Shown: positions 28,186 through 37,777 of the stretch, piece after piece
Layout of the letters: the number at the start of each line of letters is the position of its first letter
Numbering within the stretch: the first letter of the stretch is position 1
Assembly (NCBI GenBank): GCA_019236735.1
Contig: JAFAIM010000044.1
Location: 1 to 64,000 of the forward strand
Length of the DNA stretch: 64,000 bases
Origin: Burkholderiaceae bacterium
GTDB taxonomy: Bacteria > Pseudomonadota > Gammaproteobacteria > Burkholderiales > Burkholderiaceae_F
Direction: 5' to 3'
Notes under the pieces: model-generated
Told to the model about the DNA's origin: nothing
Database searches by the model: none
The model's input: the letters and a program-made list of their open reading frames with translations, nothing else
Translations under genes and position numbers: made by a program

Positions 28186-29703
28186 GTGTTGCGATACGGG
28201 GATTTGAGGGATTTCCTGCATCAGTTGGAGGGGATTGGGCAGCTCGTCAAGGTGGGGCGGGAGGTCTCGCCCGACCTGGAAATGACTGAAATCAGCCGCC
28301 GGGTGCTAGCCCGCGCCGGTCCGGCCTTGTTGTTCGACCGCCCGCGGGGAGCCTCGATCCCCGTCCTGACCAACCTTTTTGGGACGCCCGAGAGGGTCGC
28401 GCTGGCGATGGGGAGCGAGCGCCGCCAGGGGCTTCGCGAGGTGGGCGAGCTTCTGGCCGCGCTCCGGGAGCCGGAAGCCCCCAGCGGCCTGCGCGACGCG
28501 TTGAGCAAGGTGGGCCAGCTTAAGGCGGCGCTATGGGACATGACGCCCCGCACCGTTCGCTCGGGCGCATGCCAGCAGGTGGTGTGGGAAGGGTCGGACG
28601 TGGACTTGAGCCGCCTTCCGATCCAAACCTGCTGGCCGGGCGACGTCGCCCCCTTGATCACCTGGGGCATCGTCGTCACGCGCGGGCCGCATCGGAAGCG
28701 GCAAAACCTCGGGATCTACCGGCAGCAGGTGCTAGGCCCCAACAAAGTCGCGATGCGATGGCTAGCCCATCGTGGCGGCGCGCTGGATTTCCGAGACCAC
28801 CGGTTGGCACGGCCGGGCCAGCCGTTCCCGATCGCGGTGGCGCTGGGAGCGGACCCGGCCACCGTACTGGGTGCCGTCACGCCGGTGCCCGACCAGCTGT
28901 CCGAGTATCAGTTCGCCGGGCTGCTGCGCGGCTCCCGCACCGAGATCACTGGTTGCATCGGCTGCGAGCTCGATGTGCCGGCCTCGAGCGAGATCGTGCT
29001 GGAGGGCGCGATTTTGCCCGACGAATCCAATCGGGACGGGCAAATCAGCGCAGCGAACGCCGGCTACGAAACCGCGCTCGAAGGCCCGTTCGGAGACCAT
29101 ACCGGCTACTACAACGAAGTCGAGCGCTTCCCCGTGTTCACGATCGAGCGGATCACGATGCGTCGCGATCCGATCTATCACTCGACCTACACTGGCCGGC
29201 CCCCGGATGAGCCAGCGGTTCTCGGAGTAGCGCTGAATGAGGTGTTCGTGCCGATCCTGCAGCGCGTATTTCCCGAGATCGTCGACTTCTACCTGCCTCC
29301 GGAGGGATGCAGCTATCGGATCGCGGTGATCACGATGCGCAAGCAGTATCCTGGGCACGCCAAGCGAGTGATGTTCGGGGTGTGGAGTTTTCTGCGTCAG
29401 TTCATGTACACGAAGATGCTGGTGGTGACCGATCCGGACGTAGACGCACGAAACTGGAGCGACGTGATCTGGGCGATGACCACCCGCGTGGACCCGGCGC
29501 GCGACACCGTCATCGTGGAGAACACGCCGATCGACTACCTGGATTTCGCCAGCCCCACCCCTGGGCTCGGCAGCAAAATGGGGATCGATGCGACTCACAA
29601 AGTCGCCGGCGAGACCTCGCGCCAATGGGGGCGGCCGATCGAGATGGACGCAGCTGTCACCGCGCGTGTGGACGCGATGTGGAGCGAGCTGGGGCTGACA
29701 TGA
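28186..29703 (+). CDS. ubiD: UbiD family decarboxylase (prenyl-4-hydroxybenzoate decarboxylase)
   Basis: This 505-residue enzyme removes the carboxyl group from polyprenyl-4-hydroxybenzoate in ubiquinone synthesis, using prenylated FMN supplied by UbiX. It starts with the family pattern [13 protein letters not shown] and contains [29 protein letters not shown], the acidic active-site region around [14 protein letters not shown], and DHTGYYNE. Length is close to the E. coli protein. The start is taken as GTG at 28186 (a TTG follows directly); a longer frame of 41 residues is rejected as unlike the family. It overlaps the KTSC gene by four bases. ubiX is not in the window. Confidence 0.92.
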   Translation: MLRYGDLRDFLHQLEGIGQLVKVGREVSPDLEMTEISRRVLARAGPALLFDRPRGASIPVLTNLFGTPERVALAMGSERRQGLREVGELLAALREPEAPSGLRDALSKVGQLKAALWDMTPRTVRSGACQQVVWEGSDVDLSRLPIQTCWPGDVAPLITWGIVVTRGPHRKRQNLGIYRQQVLGPNKVAMRWLAHRGGALDFRDHRLARPGQPFPIAVALGADPATVLGAVTPVPDQLSEYQFAGLLRGSRTEITGCIGCELDVPASSEIVLEGAILPDESNRDGQISAANAGYETALEGPFGDHTGYYNEVERFPVFTIERITMRRDPIYHSTYTGRPPDEPAVLGVALNEVFVPILQRVFPEIVDFYLPPEGCSYRIAVITMRKQYPGHAKRVMFGVWSFLRQFMYTKMLVVTDPDVDARNWSDVIWAMTTRVDPARDTVIVENTPIDYLDFASPTPGLGSKMGIDATHKVAGETSRQWGRPIEMDAAVTARVDAMWSELGLT

Positions 29704-29918
29704 CCGTCGAGCGCAAGCCGATTCGCCGCGCCGGAATCCGATCGGCCGGTTACGACGCCTCCGCGCGGATTCTCGAAATCGAGTTCGACAGCGGATCCGT
29801 CGTTCAGCACAGCGGGGTGGGCGCCGAAATCGCGCGCCGGCTTCTTTCAAGCTCGGCGCCGGGCAGCTATTACAAGGACAACATCGAGGAGGAGTACCCG
29901 AGTCGGCGAATCAAATGA
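29700..29918 (+). CDS. KTSC-domain small protein
   Basis: This 72-residue protein matches the KTSC domain pattern: [19 protein letters not shown], a short turn, and the C-terminal [17 protein letters not shown] proteins are small beta-rich proteins of unknown function, sometimes fused to nucleases or synthetases. Its ATG overlaps the ubiD stop as ATGA, so it is translationally coupled to UbiD. Whether it aids UbiD is unknown. Confidence 0.8.
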   Translation: MTVERKPIRRAGIRSAGYDASARILEIEFDSGSVVQHSGVGAEIARRLLSSSAPGSYYKDNIEEEYPSRRIK

Positions 29919-29972
29919 GCAGTCCGCAATCGGTCCTCATCGGGATTGGGCAGAAACCTCCGGGCGGCAAAT

Positions 29973-30533
29973 TCACGATGTGCGCCACATCCGCCCCAGC
30001 GTTCCGTCCTTGTCGATCAACTGGTGCTTCAAAGCCGCCACCACGTGCACCCCGACGAGGGTTGCCAGCGTCCAGGCCAGGGTGGCGTGTACGTTGAGCA
30101 GCGCTTCGGCTAGCGCCTTGTCCTTCGGAACAAAGTCCGGCAGCGGGATCAGTCCCAGATAGACCGTGCGGAAACCCAGAGCGGAGCTGTGCGCCCAGCC
30201 GAACAGCGGCACGATGAAGAACATCACATACAGCGCGCGGTGCCCCCAGAGCGCCGCACGTTGCTGCCATGCCGGCATCGACCGCGGAAACGACGGCGGC
30301 CGGTGCGATAGGCGCCAGAGAAGGCGTAGCAACGACATCCACAGGATCGTGAAGCCGATCCACTTGTGGTAGTTGATCCCGCGCACCCGCGCCGGCGTGG
30401 GCGGCAGATCGGACATCGACAGCCCCACTACGAAACCGGCGATGATGGCGAGCGCGAGGAACCAGTGCAGAAACACCGCCACCGGTGTGTAGCGGCCAGC
30501 TGGCGCGACGGATGAAGCCGGAATCGGAGTCAT
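29973..30533 (-). CDS. Cytochrome b561 family protein
   Basis: This 186-residue inner-membrane protein has four transmembrane segments (about 17-38, 54-75, 93-115 and 148-170) and conserved histidines in FLHWFLALAI, NYHKWIGF, GHRALYVM and VGVHVVAALKH. These match the bis-heme b561/CybB family, which passes electrons between quinol and other acceptors. The ATG at 30533 is chosen because the longer frame is arginine-rich and unlike the family. It lies 49 bases after mtgA on the same strand. Confidence 0.88.
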   Translation of the reverse strand: MTPIPASSVAPAGRYTPVAVFLHWFLALAIIAGFVVGLSMSDLPPTPARVRGINYHKWIGFTILWMSLLRLLWRLSHRPPSFPRSMPAWQQRAALWGHRALYVMFFIVPLFGWAHSSALGFRTVYLGLIPLPDFVPKDKALAEALLNVHATLAWTLATLVGVHVVAALKHQLIDKDGTLGRMWRTS

Positions 30534-30582
30534 GTGCGAGTTCGAACGGTCAGAGTTGAGGGCCGGTTGACCGGAGCGCTTG

Positions 30583-31293
30583 TCACGGAATCTGCGCGTC
30601 CGGCAGCTCGCGCAGGATCGAGTCGGTGCGCTGAACCAGGAACGGCGCATCGCGGTGGCGATCGAACAGCCGCGGCGCCGGCAGCATCGCTGCCATCGTG
30701 GCGGCCTCGTCCGCCGACAGCGATCCGGCGTCCACTCCGAAGTAGTGGCGGGCTGCGGCCTGCGCGCCAAAAACGCCGTCGCCCCATTCGACGATGTTCA
30801 AGTACACCTCCAGGATCCGCCTCTTGCTCCAAAACGCCTCGACCATCCAGGTGATCAGAAGTTCCTGCGCCTTGCGAAGGTAGCTGCGTCGCGACGACAG
30901 GAACAGATTCTTGGCAAGCTGCTGCGAGATCGTCGAGCCGCCGTGGATGTGCCTCCCGCCCTTGAGATTCCGCTCGTAGGCTTTTTCGACAGCCTCCCAG
31001 TCGACCCCTTCGTGGCTCAAAAAGCGCGCGTCTTCCGCAGCAACCACGGCGCGCTTCAGATTCGATGAGATGTGGCCGTACGGCACCCATTGGTTCTGCA
31101 GCCGCATCGCAGGGTGGCGCCGATCCAGCCTCTGCTGCGCCTGCTGCATGAACGCGGTGTGCGCCGGATTGTTCCACTTCCAGTAGACGATCCACCCAAG
31201 GTACCAAGCCTGCAGCGCCGCAAACGCCGCCAAAGCGAGCAGAAGGCCCCGCCCAAGCCACAGGCGCAGGCCGGGTTCGTTCGATCGCCACAC
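30583..31293 (-). CDS. mtgA: Monofunctional biosynthetic peptidoglycan transglycosylase MtgA
   Basis: This 236-residue GT51 enzyme polymerises lipid II into glycan strands at the inner membrane. One N-terminal transmembrane helix (about 12-35) precedes the catalytic domain, with the glutamate motif AAEDARFLSHEG, then GGSTISQQLAKNLFLS and the RKAQELLITWMVE segment. Length is typical of MtgA. The start is a GTG at 31293, 17 bases after the aroE stop. This order (rnb, tonB, aroE, mtgA) is common in Burkholderiales. Confidence 0.93.
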   Translation of the reverse strand: MWRSNEPGLRLWLGRGLLLALAAFAALQAWYLGWIVYWKWNNPAHTAFMQQAQQRLDRRHPAMRLQNQWVPYGHISSNLKRAVVAAEDARFLSHEGVDWEAVEKAYERNLKGGRHIHGGSTISQQLAKNLFLSSRRSYLRKAQELLITWMVEAFWSKRRILEVYLNIVEWGDGVFGAQAAARHYFGVDAGSLSADEAATMAAMLPAPRLFDRHRDAPFLVQRTDSILRELPDAQIP

Positions 31294-31310
31294 GTGGCTA
31301 GGACACGGCT

Positions 31311-32135
31311 TTAGGCGCTGGCGCGCGACTGTTCCAGAATCCGACGCAGTTCCCGATACACGGGCGCTGTCTCGGGCCGCACGCCGCGCCAGAACAGGAA
31401 CGACTCGGCCGCCTGTTCGATCAGCATTCCCAGACCGTCGGACACCGAGTGGGCGCCCCCGCCGTGCGCCAGCCGCATGAACGCGGTCGCCTCCGGCGCG
31501 TACACCAGGTCGTAGGCGACCGTACAGTCGTCGAAAGTCTCCGGATCGATGGGTGGAGCGTCCTGGTTCAGGCTGCTCGAAGTTCCGTTCACGATCATGT
31601 CGAAGTGCTCGGCCGGGATTTCGTCGAGGCGAATCGCCTCGACCCCGAACTCGTCGGCCAGCTCCTGAGCGCGATTGTGCGTGCGGTTGGCAACCGCGAT
31701 CCACTTCGGTCGCTCCTCCAGCAGCGAGGCGATCAACCCGCGAACACCGCCGCCCGCCCCCAGCACCAGGATCGCGGCGTTGGACACCTTGAACCCGAGG
31801 CGGTGCTTGATGTCGCGCACGAAGCCGATGCCGTCGGTGTTGTCGCCGTAAATCGTGTCCCCATCGAACTTCAGCGTATTGACCGCGCCGGCCAGACGCG
31901 CCCGCGACGTCAGCGAATCGGCCAGCTTGGCGGCGTCGAGCTTGAACGGGATCGTCACATTCAGTCCCAGGTAGCCGGTATCGCGCAGCCCGAGCGCGAA
32001 CTCCTCGAAGCCGTCGAGCGGCCCTTCCAGCCGTTCGTAGCTGATCGCCTGTTGCGTGGCCTGGGCGAACAGCCGGTGGATGTCCGGCGAGCGGCTGTGT
32101 CCGATCGGATTGCCGACGACCGCGTAGCGGTCCAT
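31311..32135 (-). CDS. aroE: Shikimate dehydrogenase AroE
   Basis: This 274-residue enzyme reduces 3-dehydroshikimate to shikimate with NADPH. The substrate-binding motif GHSRSP lies near residues 13-18, the catalytic lysine in LNVTIPFK, the asparagine/aspartate pair in GDNTDG, and the cofactor motif in LVLGAGGGVRG. The basic NRTH turn after the second strand fits NADPH use. The ATG at 32135 gives the usual MDRYAVVGNP start. aroQ, a preceding step in the pathway, is also in this window but in another operon. Confidence 0.95.
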   Translation of the reverse strand: MDRYAVVGNPIGHSRSPDIHRLFAQATQQAISYERLEGPLDGFEEFALGLRDTGYLGLNVTIPFKLDAAKLADSLTSRARLAGAVNTLKFDGDTIYGDNTDGIGFVRDIKHRLGFKVSNAAILVLGAGGGVRGLIASLLEERPKWIAVANRTHNRAQELADEFGVEAIRLDEIPAEHFDMIVNGTSSSLNQDAPPIDPETFDDCTVAYDLVYAPEATAFMRLAHGGGAHSVSDGLGMLIEQAAESFLFWRGVRPETAPVYRELRRILEQSRASA

Positions 32136-32204
32136 CTTGTCCACCGTCAACGTCCCGAGGGGCCGGTCGGACGCAGACCGGCGATCAATTTCCAACCCAG
32201 GAGA

Positions 32205-33068
32205 TTAGCTCCCGCGCGCAGCCGTGCCGCCGGTGGTGGTGCCAAACTGGTCGTGGGTAAACATCCACGTCCGTGTGATCTCGAGCACATCGGTGTCGCG
32301 CGCGATCTCGGGCGGAAACGGCGGGTATGGGGCAGCAAGCTTAACAATTCGGCGGGCGGCGCGGTCCAAAATCGGCGACCCGGAGGAGCGCTCGATTACG
32401 GCATCGATTAAGGCGCCGGTACGGTCGATCACCACCGTCACCTGCAGCGATCCGTAGACGCGGCCGCGCGCCTCCTCCGGATAGTTCTCGTTGCCGATTT
32501 TCTCCACGCGCGTGCGCCATTGCTCGAAGTAGCGCGCGAAACGGTACTCCGCGGTGCTCGGCATGAAATGCTGCCGGCGCGGCCGCTTCTGATAATCGGA
32601 AATCTCCTTCGAGATCTCCGCCTCCATCCGAGCGACCTGCTGCCGCTCCTGCTGCTCGTGCGCAGCATCGTCCGTCCGCTCGTGCTGCTCGACCACATAG
32701 GTGACCGAGTTCATCTTGTTCACCATTGCGAGCAGCTGGCGCTGCTCCTGCTCCAGGCGCTCGACCTTCTTGCGCTCCAGCTCGATCGTATTGCCGTTGC
32801 GATCCTGCGACAGGTTCGGGAACGGCGAGGAACGGCGGCCTTCCTCATCGGTGCCCCCGCCCTCGAGGTTGGCCTGCGCCAACGCCTGCGGTTTGGTAGG
32901 GCTGTCCGGACTTTTCGCGTTGACCAGCACGATCTCGAGCGGAGGATCCGACTGGCGCGTGCGCAAAAGTTCCGGGTCGACGAAGCGAACCGCCAGCACC
33001 AGCGCATGCACGCCGGTCGAAGCCATCAATGCCGCCATCAGAACACGATCACCGAACCAGGATTCCAT
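32205..33068 (-). CDS. TonB family protein
   Basis: This 287-residue protein has a single N-terminal membrane anchor (about 10-30), a long charged middle region (about 75-190) rich in glutamine, glutamate and arginine that should form a coiled coil, and a C-terminal TonB domain (about 195-280) with GSLQVTVVIDRTGALIDAVIERSSG. It lacks the proline-rich spacer of classic TonB and has no exbB/exbD nearby, so its role in energised transport is uncertain; it may span the periplasm for another purpose. The placement between rnb and aroE is shared with other betaproteobacteria. Confidence 0.87.
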   Translation of the reverse strand: MESWFGDRVLMAALMASTGVHALVLAVRFVDPELLRTRQSDPPLEIVLVNAKSPDSPTKPQALAQANLEGGGTDEEGRRSSPFPNLSQDRNGNTIELERKKVERLEQEQRQLLAMVNKMNSVTYVVEQHERTDDAAHEQQERQQVARMEAEISKEISDYQKRPRRQHFMPSTAEYRFARYFEQWRTRVEKIGNENYPEEARGRVYGSLQVTVVIDRTGALIDAVIERSSGSPILDRAARRIVKLAAPYPPFPPEIARDTDVLEITRTWMFTHDQFGTTTGGTAARGS

Positions 33069-33155
33069 TTACGCCTTTGCCACTCACAAGAGCGCGCTGT
33101 CGCCAAGGCGGCCTCCCCACCGCCGCGAACGCGCGCCCGAAGTCTGCACGGTCTT

Positions 33156-35168
33156 TCAGACGGCCGCTTCGGCCGAGCCGTCCCGCGAATCCGCCGCAGG
33201 CGCAGGCCCTACTTCGGCCGCCAGCGCGAAACGGGCCGGATCGAGCACCGCATCGTCTTCCTCGAGCAGCTGCTCGCCCGAGGCATCTTGCACCCGCTCC
33301 TCCCGTATCCGCAGCAGCCGCACATCGACGGAAAGATCCAGCAGGTCATGCCCGAGTATCTCCAGCTCGACGCACTGACCTCGCGCCAGCGGCGGCGCGC
33401 CCGGTACCCTTACAACCAGCGGTAGGCCATCCAGGCGTACCAGGTCCGGCCGCAGCGCCGTTGCCAGGCTGCGCCGTACCGCTCTCTGTTCGAGCCAGCG
33501 CAGGCACCAATACCGCTCCATCGCCTGCTGGAACTCGTCGTATGCCGTGTATGCGGCCTCGAAAGCAGGGACAACCGCGAACAACTGCGCGTCGCTGCGC
33601 CCGTACGCGGGCGCCCGTCCGCGTACAGCGGCCAGCAACTGACGCTGGTTGACCAGATCGACGTAACGGCGCAGCGGCGAGCTGGACCAGGCGTACTGCG
33701 CAACGCCGATGCCGTCGTGCGCCGCAGCGGAGGTGGACATTCGCACGCGTCCGGCCGATTGCGAGCGGTACACACCGGCCATCCCCAGCTCGGACAACCA
33801 ACCACCCCAGTGGGAATTGGCGTAGATCATCAGCTCGGAAACGATCCGATCGAGCGGATCGTCGCGACGCCTCGGCCGAATCGTCACGGTGGCGTGCTCG
33901 CCTTCGCCCTGCAGCTCGAATGCGTAATCGATGCGGCCGGTCGACTCGGGACGGCCTCGCACCACCTCGCGCTGTCTGCGAAGCGCACCGGCCAAGCGCC
34001 AAAGCGTTGCCAGCTCGGCACCGAAAGGCAAATCCGATCCGACCGGATCGGCGAGCGCCTGCTCCGTGACACTCGCTCCCAGCTCGTCATGGCGCAGGTT
34101 GGCCCGGACCCTGATCCGTTCCAGAACGCTGACGGTGCGCTCTACGCACACACCGTCCGGGTCCAGATCCAAGTACAGCGAAAGCGTTGGAACCGCGCGT
34201 CCCTGATCGAGCGAGAAAGCCTCGATCCAGGACTGCGGCAGCATCGTGATCTTGATTCCAGGAGCGTATACGGTCGACATGCGCGAGCGGGCAAGCAGAT
34301 CGAGCGGGTGATCGCGCTCGATCGCGACGGCCGGAGCCGCGATGTGGATGCCGACACGCACTCGCCCATCGGAGTTGCGCGAAACGGAAAACGCATCGTC
34401 GATTTCGGTGGTGGAGCTGTCGTCGATCGAGAACGCTTCGACCTGAGCGAGCTGCAGCGTCTCGTCGTGCGGGGCCGGATGCGGTGGCTGTGGCGAGAAG
34501 TCGGTGCCCTGCGCAAAGCACCGTGCCAGGAAGCTTTCTACGTGCCAGTCGTAGGGCGATGCGATGGCACCTCGCGCGAGCAGCAGCCGCGGCGCGGTGG
34601 TTTTCAGTTCGCGCGCGGCTTGCTCGACCGCTTTGAACTCGGGCGAGTTGCGGTCGGCCCGCAGCAGCAGGCGGGCGCCCTGGGCGCTGATCGCCTGCGG
34701 AACGCCCCCGGCCAGCAGCTCGGCCAGATAGGCCGCACGCAGCTCCTCCTGCGCGCGCCGCCGGGCCACGGCCGCCAGCGCCGCGCGCAGCACGTCGGGC
34801 GGCGCCGGGCGAAAGCGGCCCCGCCCCTTGCGGTGGAAATACACCGGGGCCGAATGCAGCCGCAGCAAAATCGCTGCGGACTGAACGGGAGCGGGGTCGC
34901 GACCGAAGTACTCGCGAGCGAGCTCCTCGAAGCCGAACTCCTGCTGAGGTGCGCACTGCCAGAGAAAATCCAGATCGATCGCGTCGGCTTCGCGGCGAGC
35001 TTGCTCGAGCAGCTGCGCGCCGGCCGGGCGTTCGTACTGCAGCAGCACGTGGCCGGCTTTGACTTTCGCGCGCCGCCCGCCAGGCAGTTCGACTTGGAAC
35101 GAGGCTTGCGCCGACGACAGCACGGCGCCGACCTTCAGATCTCCCTCGTCTTCGAACAGCAGGTGCAT
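33156..35168 (-). CDS. RNB-domain exoribonuclease, RNase II family
   Basis: This 670-residue protein degrades RNA from the 3' end. The catalytic RNB domain (about 245-560) has the metal-binding aspartates in SIDDSSTTEIDDAFS and downstream motifs ARSRMSTVYAPG and SSPLRRYVDLVNQRQL. An N-terminal domain of about 240 residues is divergent from RNase II/R cold-shock domains, and the C-terminus could carry an S1-like fold. The ATG at 35168 lacks a strong Shine-Dalgarno and sits 18 bases from a large inverted repeat, so translation may be structure-controlled. Substrates are unknown. Confidence 0.9.
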   Translation of the reverse strand: MHLLFEDEGDLKVGAVLSSAQASFQVELPGGRRAKVKAGHVLLQYERPAGAQLLEQARREADAIDLDFLWQCAPQQEFGFEELAREYFGRDPAPVQSAAILLRLHSAPVYFHRKGRGRFRPAPPDVLRAALAAVARRRAQEELRAAYLAELLAGGVPQAISAQGARLLLRADRNSPEFKAVEQAARELKTTAPRLLLARGAIASPYDWHVESFLARCFAQGTDFSPQPPHPAPHDETLQLAQVEAFSIDDSSTTEIDDAFSVSRNSDGRVRVGIHIAAPAVAIERDHPLDLLARSRMSTVYAPGIKITMLPQSWIEAFSLDQGRAVPTLSLYLDLDPDGVCVERTVSVLERIRVRANLRHDELGASVTEQALADPVGSDLPFGAELATLWRLAGALRRQREVVRGRPESTGRIDYAFELQGEGEHATVTIRPRRRDDPLDRIVSELMIYANSHWGGWLSELGMAGVYRSQSAGRVRMSTSAAAHDGIGVAQYAWSSSPLRRYVDLVNQRQLLAAVRGRAPAYGRSDAQLFAVVPAFEAAYTAYDEFQQAMERYWCLRWLEQRAVRRSLATALRPDLVRLDGLPLVVRVPGAPPLARGQCVELEILGHDLLDLSVDVRLLRIREERVQDASGEQLLEEDDAVLDPARFALAAEVGPAPAADSRDGSAEAAV

Positions 35169-35186
35169 CGTCCGTGATCTCGTTCC

Positions 35187-35364
35187 GGGCCGGAGAGGGT
35201 TCGGGCAGCGCGTCCGCTCGCGTTACGCCCTTCGCCATCACGGGGGGCGGAGGCGGGGTTTCGCGAACCGCAAGGTTCGCGCCGCCGAAGCCGGCGCGCC
35301 TTGCAAGGTGCGCCGTCCCGGGCGCCCGACCTCGCTCCCGCGCAGCCCGAACCCTCTCCGGCCC
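35187..35364. repeat. 178-bp dyad element filling the fabG-rnb spacer
   Basis: A 20-base arm at 35187-35206 is perfectly complementary to 35345-35364; after one mismatch the pairing continues for five more bases (35208-35212 with 35339-35343), giving 25 of 26 pairs. Inside are two further hairpins: 35262-35269 with 35274-35281 around GCAA, and 35293-35300 with 35307-35314 around TTGCAA. It occupies most of the region between the stop of the fabG-like gene and the start of rnb. It could be a 5' leader structure of rnb or a palindromic mobile repeat. Confidence 0.8.
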
Positions 35365-35383
35365 GTGACGACTGCGCTTCGCC

Positions 35384-36124
35384 TCAGACGGTCAAGCCGC
35401 CGGCCACCTCGATCACGGCGCCGTTGATATAGCTCGCTTCGTCGGATGCCAGGAACGCGTATACGTTCGCCACCTCTTCGGGGCGGCCGAGGCGTTTCAT
35501 TGGCACGCGCTCCGTCAGCTGGCTGAGCACGCGCTGCGGGATCGTCTCCAGGATCGGAGTTGCGATGAATCCCGGGCACACCGCATTGCAGCGGATACCC
35601 TTGGGGCCGAGCTCGCGCGCCCAGGTTTTTACGAAGCCGATCACACCGAACTTGCTCGCCGCATAGTTGGTCTGTCCGAAGTTGCCGTATAGGCCGACCA
35701 CGCTGGAGGCGTTCAGGATCACGCCCGAGCCCTGCTCGAGCATCGCGGCCAACACCGCTTTGCTGCTGTTGTAGGTCCCTTTCAGGTTAACGTCGATCAC
35801 GCGGTCGAACTGCTCGTCGGTCATGTTCTGGATGCGTGCATCCAGCGTGATGCCGGCGTTGTTCACCAGAATGTCGACGCGACCGAAGCGCTCGCGCAGC
35901 TGGCCGACCATTTCATCGAGCTGTTCGCGGCGCGTCACATCGACGGAAAAGGTCTCGACGATCTCGCCGTTTGGCTTCAGGCTCGAGCGGGCCGCCTGCA
36001 GCGCATCGAGCGAAAGATCCGCCAGCGCAACCGCCGCTCCCTCCTCCAGAAATTTACGGGCGGTCGCGTAACCGATCCCCTGCGCAGCCCCTGTGATCAC
36101 TGCCACCTTGCCTTTGAGTTTCAT
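35384..36124 (-). CDS. 3-oxoacyl-ACP reductase-like short-chain dehydrogenase (FabG family)
   Basis: This 246-residue SDR has the cofactor motif [16 protein letters not shown], the catalytic serine in NASSVVG, and YAASK. It is closest in appearance to FabG, with the PGFIATPIL and [12 protein letters not shown] segments; it could instead be an acetoacetyl-CoA reductase or other hydroxyacyl dehydrogenase. No other fatty-acid synthesis genes are adjacent. It lies 66 bases downstream of mpl and upstream of the rnb dyad element on the same strand. Confidence 0.88.
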   Translation of the reverse strand: MKLKGKVAVITGAAQGIGYATARKFLEEGAAVALADLSLDALQAARSSLKPNGEIVETFSVDVTRREQLDEMVGQLRERFGRVDILVNNAGITLDARIQNMTDEQFDRVIDVNLKGTYNSSKAVLAAMLEQGSGVILNASSVVGLYGNFGQTNYAASKFGVIGFVKTWARELGPKGIRCNAVCPGFIATPILETIPQRVLSQLTERVPMKRLGRPEEVANVYAFLASDEASYINGAVIEVAGGLTV

Positions 36125-36190
36125 CGCCTCGCCTTGTTTTCTCAGTGCCTGCTTCGGTGCCCGTTGTGCTGCCAGTCGAACTCGAAAAAA

Positions 36191-37621
36191 TCAAGCGCCG
36201 GCGCCCGCCGCCAGCGCGCCAGCGGCGCTTGCGCTTCGCTGCGGCGCCAACCGGTCCAAGATGCGCCGCGGCATGCCGCCGAAGCCCCCGTTGCTCATCA
36301 CCACCACATGGTCGTCGGGGTGGACCGCCTCAGCGACGCAGGCGGCCAGCACATCCAGATCCTCCGCGACCACCGCGCCATCGAGCTCGCGCAGCGCCTC
36401 GGCGGCATCCCAGCCGACTGCGCGCTGCCCTGCGCGCGGCGCGTAGCAGAACACCCGGTCGGCCAGCTTCAGACTCTGCACCAGCGCAGACCGCATCGAA
36501 CCCAACCGCATCGTGTTCGAGCGCGGCTCGAACACGGCGAGCAGGCGCGCCCCCGGCGCGATCGCCGCGCTGCGCCGCAGGCCGCGCAGCGTGGCCTCGA
36601 TCGCGGTCGGGTGATGCGCGAAATCGTCGTAGACGGTCACGCCTGCGGCGCGCCCGACGACTTCGAGCCGGCGCCGCACGCCAGAGAACGTGCGCAATGC
36701 TTCCAATGCCCGCGGCGGAGCCACCCCGGCGGCCGCGGCCGCGGCGATCGCCGCGAGCGCATTGCAACGGTTGTATTCGCCGGGAAGCGGCAAGCGCAGC
36801 CTGCCGTGCACGGTCGAGCCGTCCAGCACGTCGAATTCGTGAGCACCCGCCTCATCGATGCGCGCCGCGTGCCAGCCGTCCGGCGTATGGAAGCGCTCAA
36901 CGGCTGTCCAGCAGCCGCGCTCCAATACGCGCGCCAGCGCGGCGTCGGCACCGTTGACGATCAGCCGCCCGCTCGCACGGATGCAGCGCACCAGGTGGTG
37001 GAACTGCGTCTCGATGGCAGCGAGGTCGGCAAAGATGTCGGCGTGGTCGAACTCCAGGTTGTTCAGGACCGCAATGCGCGGAAAAAAGTGCACGAACTTG
37101 CTGCGCTTGTCGAAAAATGCGGTGTCGTATTCGTCGGCTTCGATCACGAAGGCGGTGCCGGTTCCCACGCTTCCCATCCTGGCCGTGCATCCGAAATCGA
37201 GCGGCACGCCACCGATCAAGAATCCCGGTGCCGCGCCGGCGCATTCCAGGATCCACGCCAGCATCGAGGCGGTTGTCGTCTTACCGTGAGTTCCGGCCAC
37301 GGCGAGGACGTCGCGTCCTGCGAGTATGTTGTGGCGAAGCCAGCCCGGACCCGAAGTGAACTCGGCTCCGCTGTCCAAAATGGCCTCCATCAGCGGATTG
37401 CCGCGCTTCACCACGTTGCCCACCACGAAACAGTCGGGGCGCAGCGCGATCTGGTCGGCCGCATATCCCTCGATCGGATCGATTCCGGCAAGCCGCAGCT
37501 GCTCGCTCATTGGTGGATACACTGCGGTGTCGCAGCCCGTGACGCGATGCCCGCTCGCTTTCGCCAGCTGGGCAAGTCCCCCCATGAACGTGCCGCCGAT
37601 GCCGAGAATGTGCAGGTGCAT
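36191..37621 (-). CDS. mpl: UDP-N-acetylmuramate:tripeptide ligase Mpl
   Basis: This 476-residue Mur-ligase reattaches recycled L-Ala-D-Glu-meso-Dap peptide to UDP-MurNAc. It begins HLHILGIGGTFMGGLAQLA, has the ATP loop AGTHGKTTTASML, the EADEYDTAF metal/substrate region and YDDFAHHPTAI, which separates Mpl/MurC from other Mur enzymes. The segment NNLEFDHADIF is typical of Mpl. The ATG at 37621 is chosen over an in-frame TTG two codons upstream. The window also has ampD and two lytic transglycosylases, so several wall-recycling steps are encoded here. Confidence 0.94.
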   Translation of the reverse strand: MHLHILGIGGTFMGGLAQLAKASGHRVTGCDTAVYPPMSEQLRLAGIDPIEGYAADQIALRPDCFVVGNVVKRGNPLMEAILDSGAEFTSGPGWLRHNILAGRDVLAVAGTHGKTTTASMLAWILECAGAAPGFLIGGVPLDFGCTARMGSVGTGTAFVIEADEYDTAFFDKRSKFVHFFPRIAVLNNLEFDHADIFADLAAIETQFHHLVRCIRASGRLIVNGADAALARVLERGCWTAVERFHTPDGWHAARIDEAGAHEFDVLDGSTVHGRLRLPLPGEYNRCNALAAIAAAAAAGVAPPRALEALRTFSGVRRRLEVVGRAAGVTVYDDFAHHPTAIEATLRGLRRSAAIAPGARLLAVFEPRSNTMRLGSMRSALVQSLKLADRVFCYAPRAGQRAVGWDAAEALRELDGAVVAEDLDVLAACVAEAVHPDDHVVVMSNGGFGGMPRRILDRLAPQRSASAAGALAAGAGA

Positions 37622-37777
37622 GTCCAACTTGGCCGAAGTGGCCGACTTTGAAATGGTGCGGTGCGGGAATGTAGCATTGTCCGAGCTGCGCCAATACGTC
37701 CTGGATCAACAGGGAAGCCCGACAATCCGGTTGCACGACCGGCGCCGGGGACCGCCGCTCGCGAGGAGTCCGTTGCG

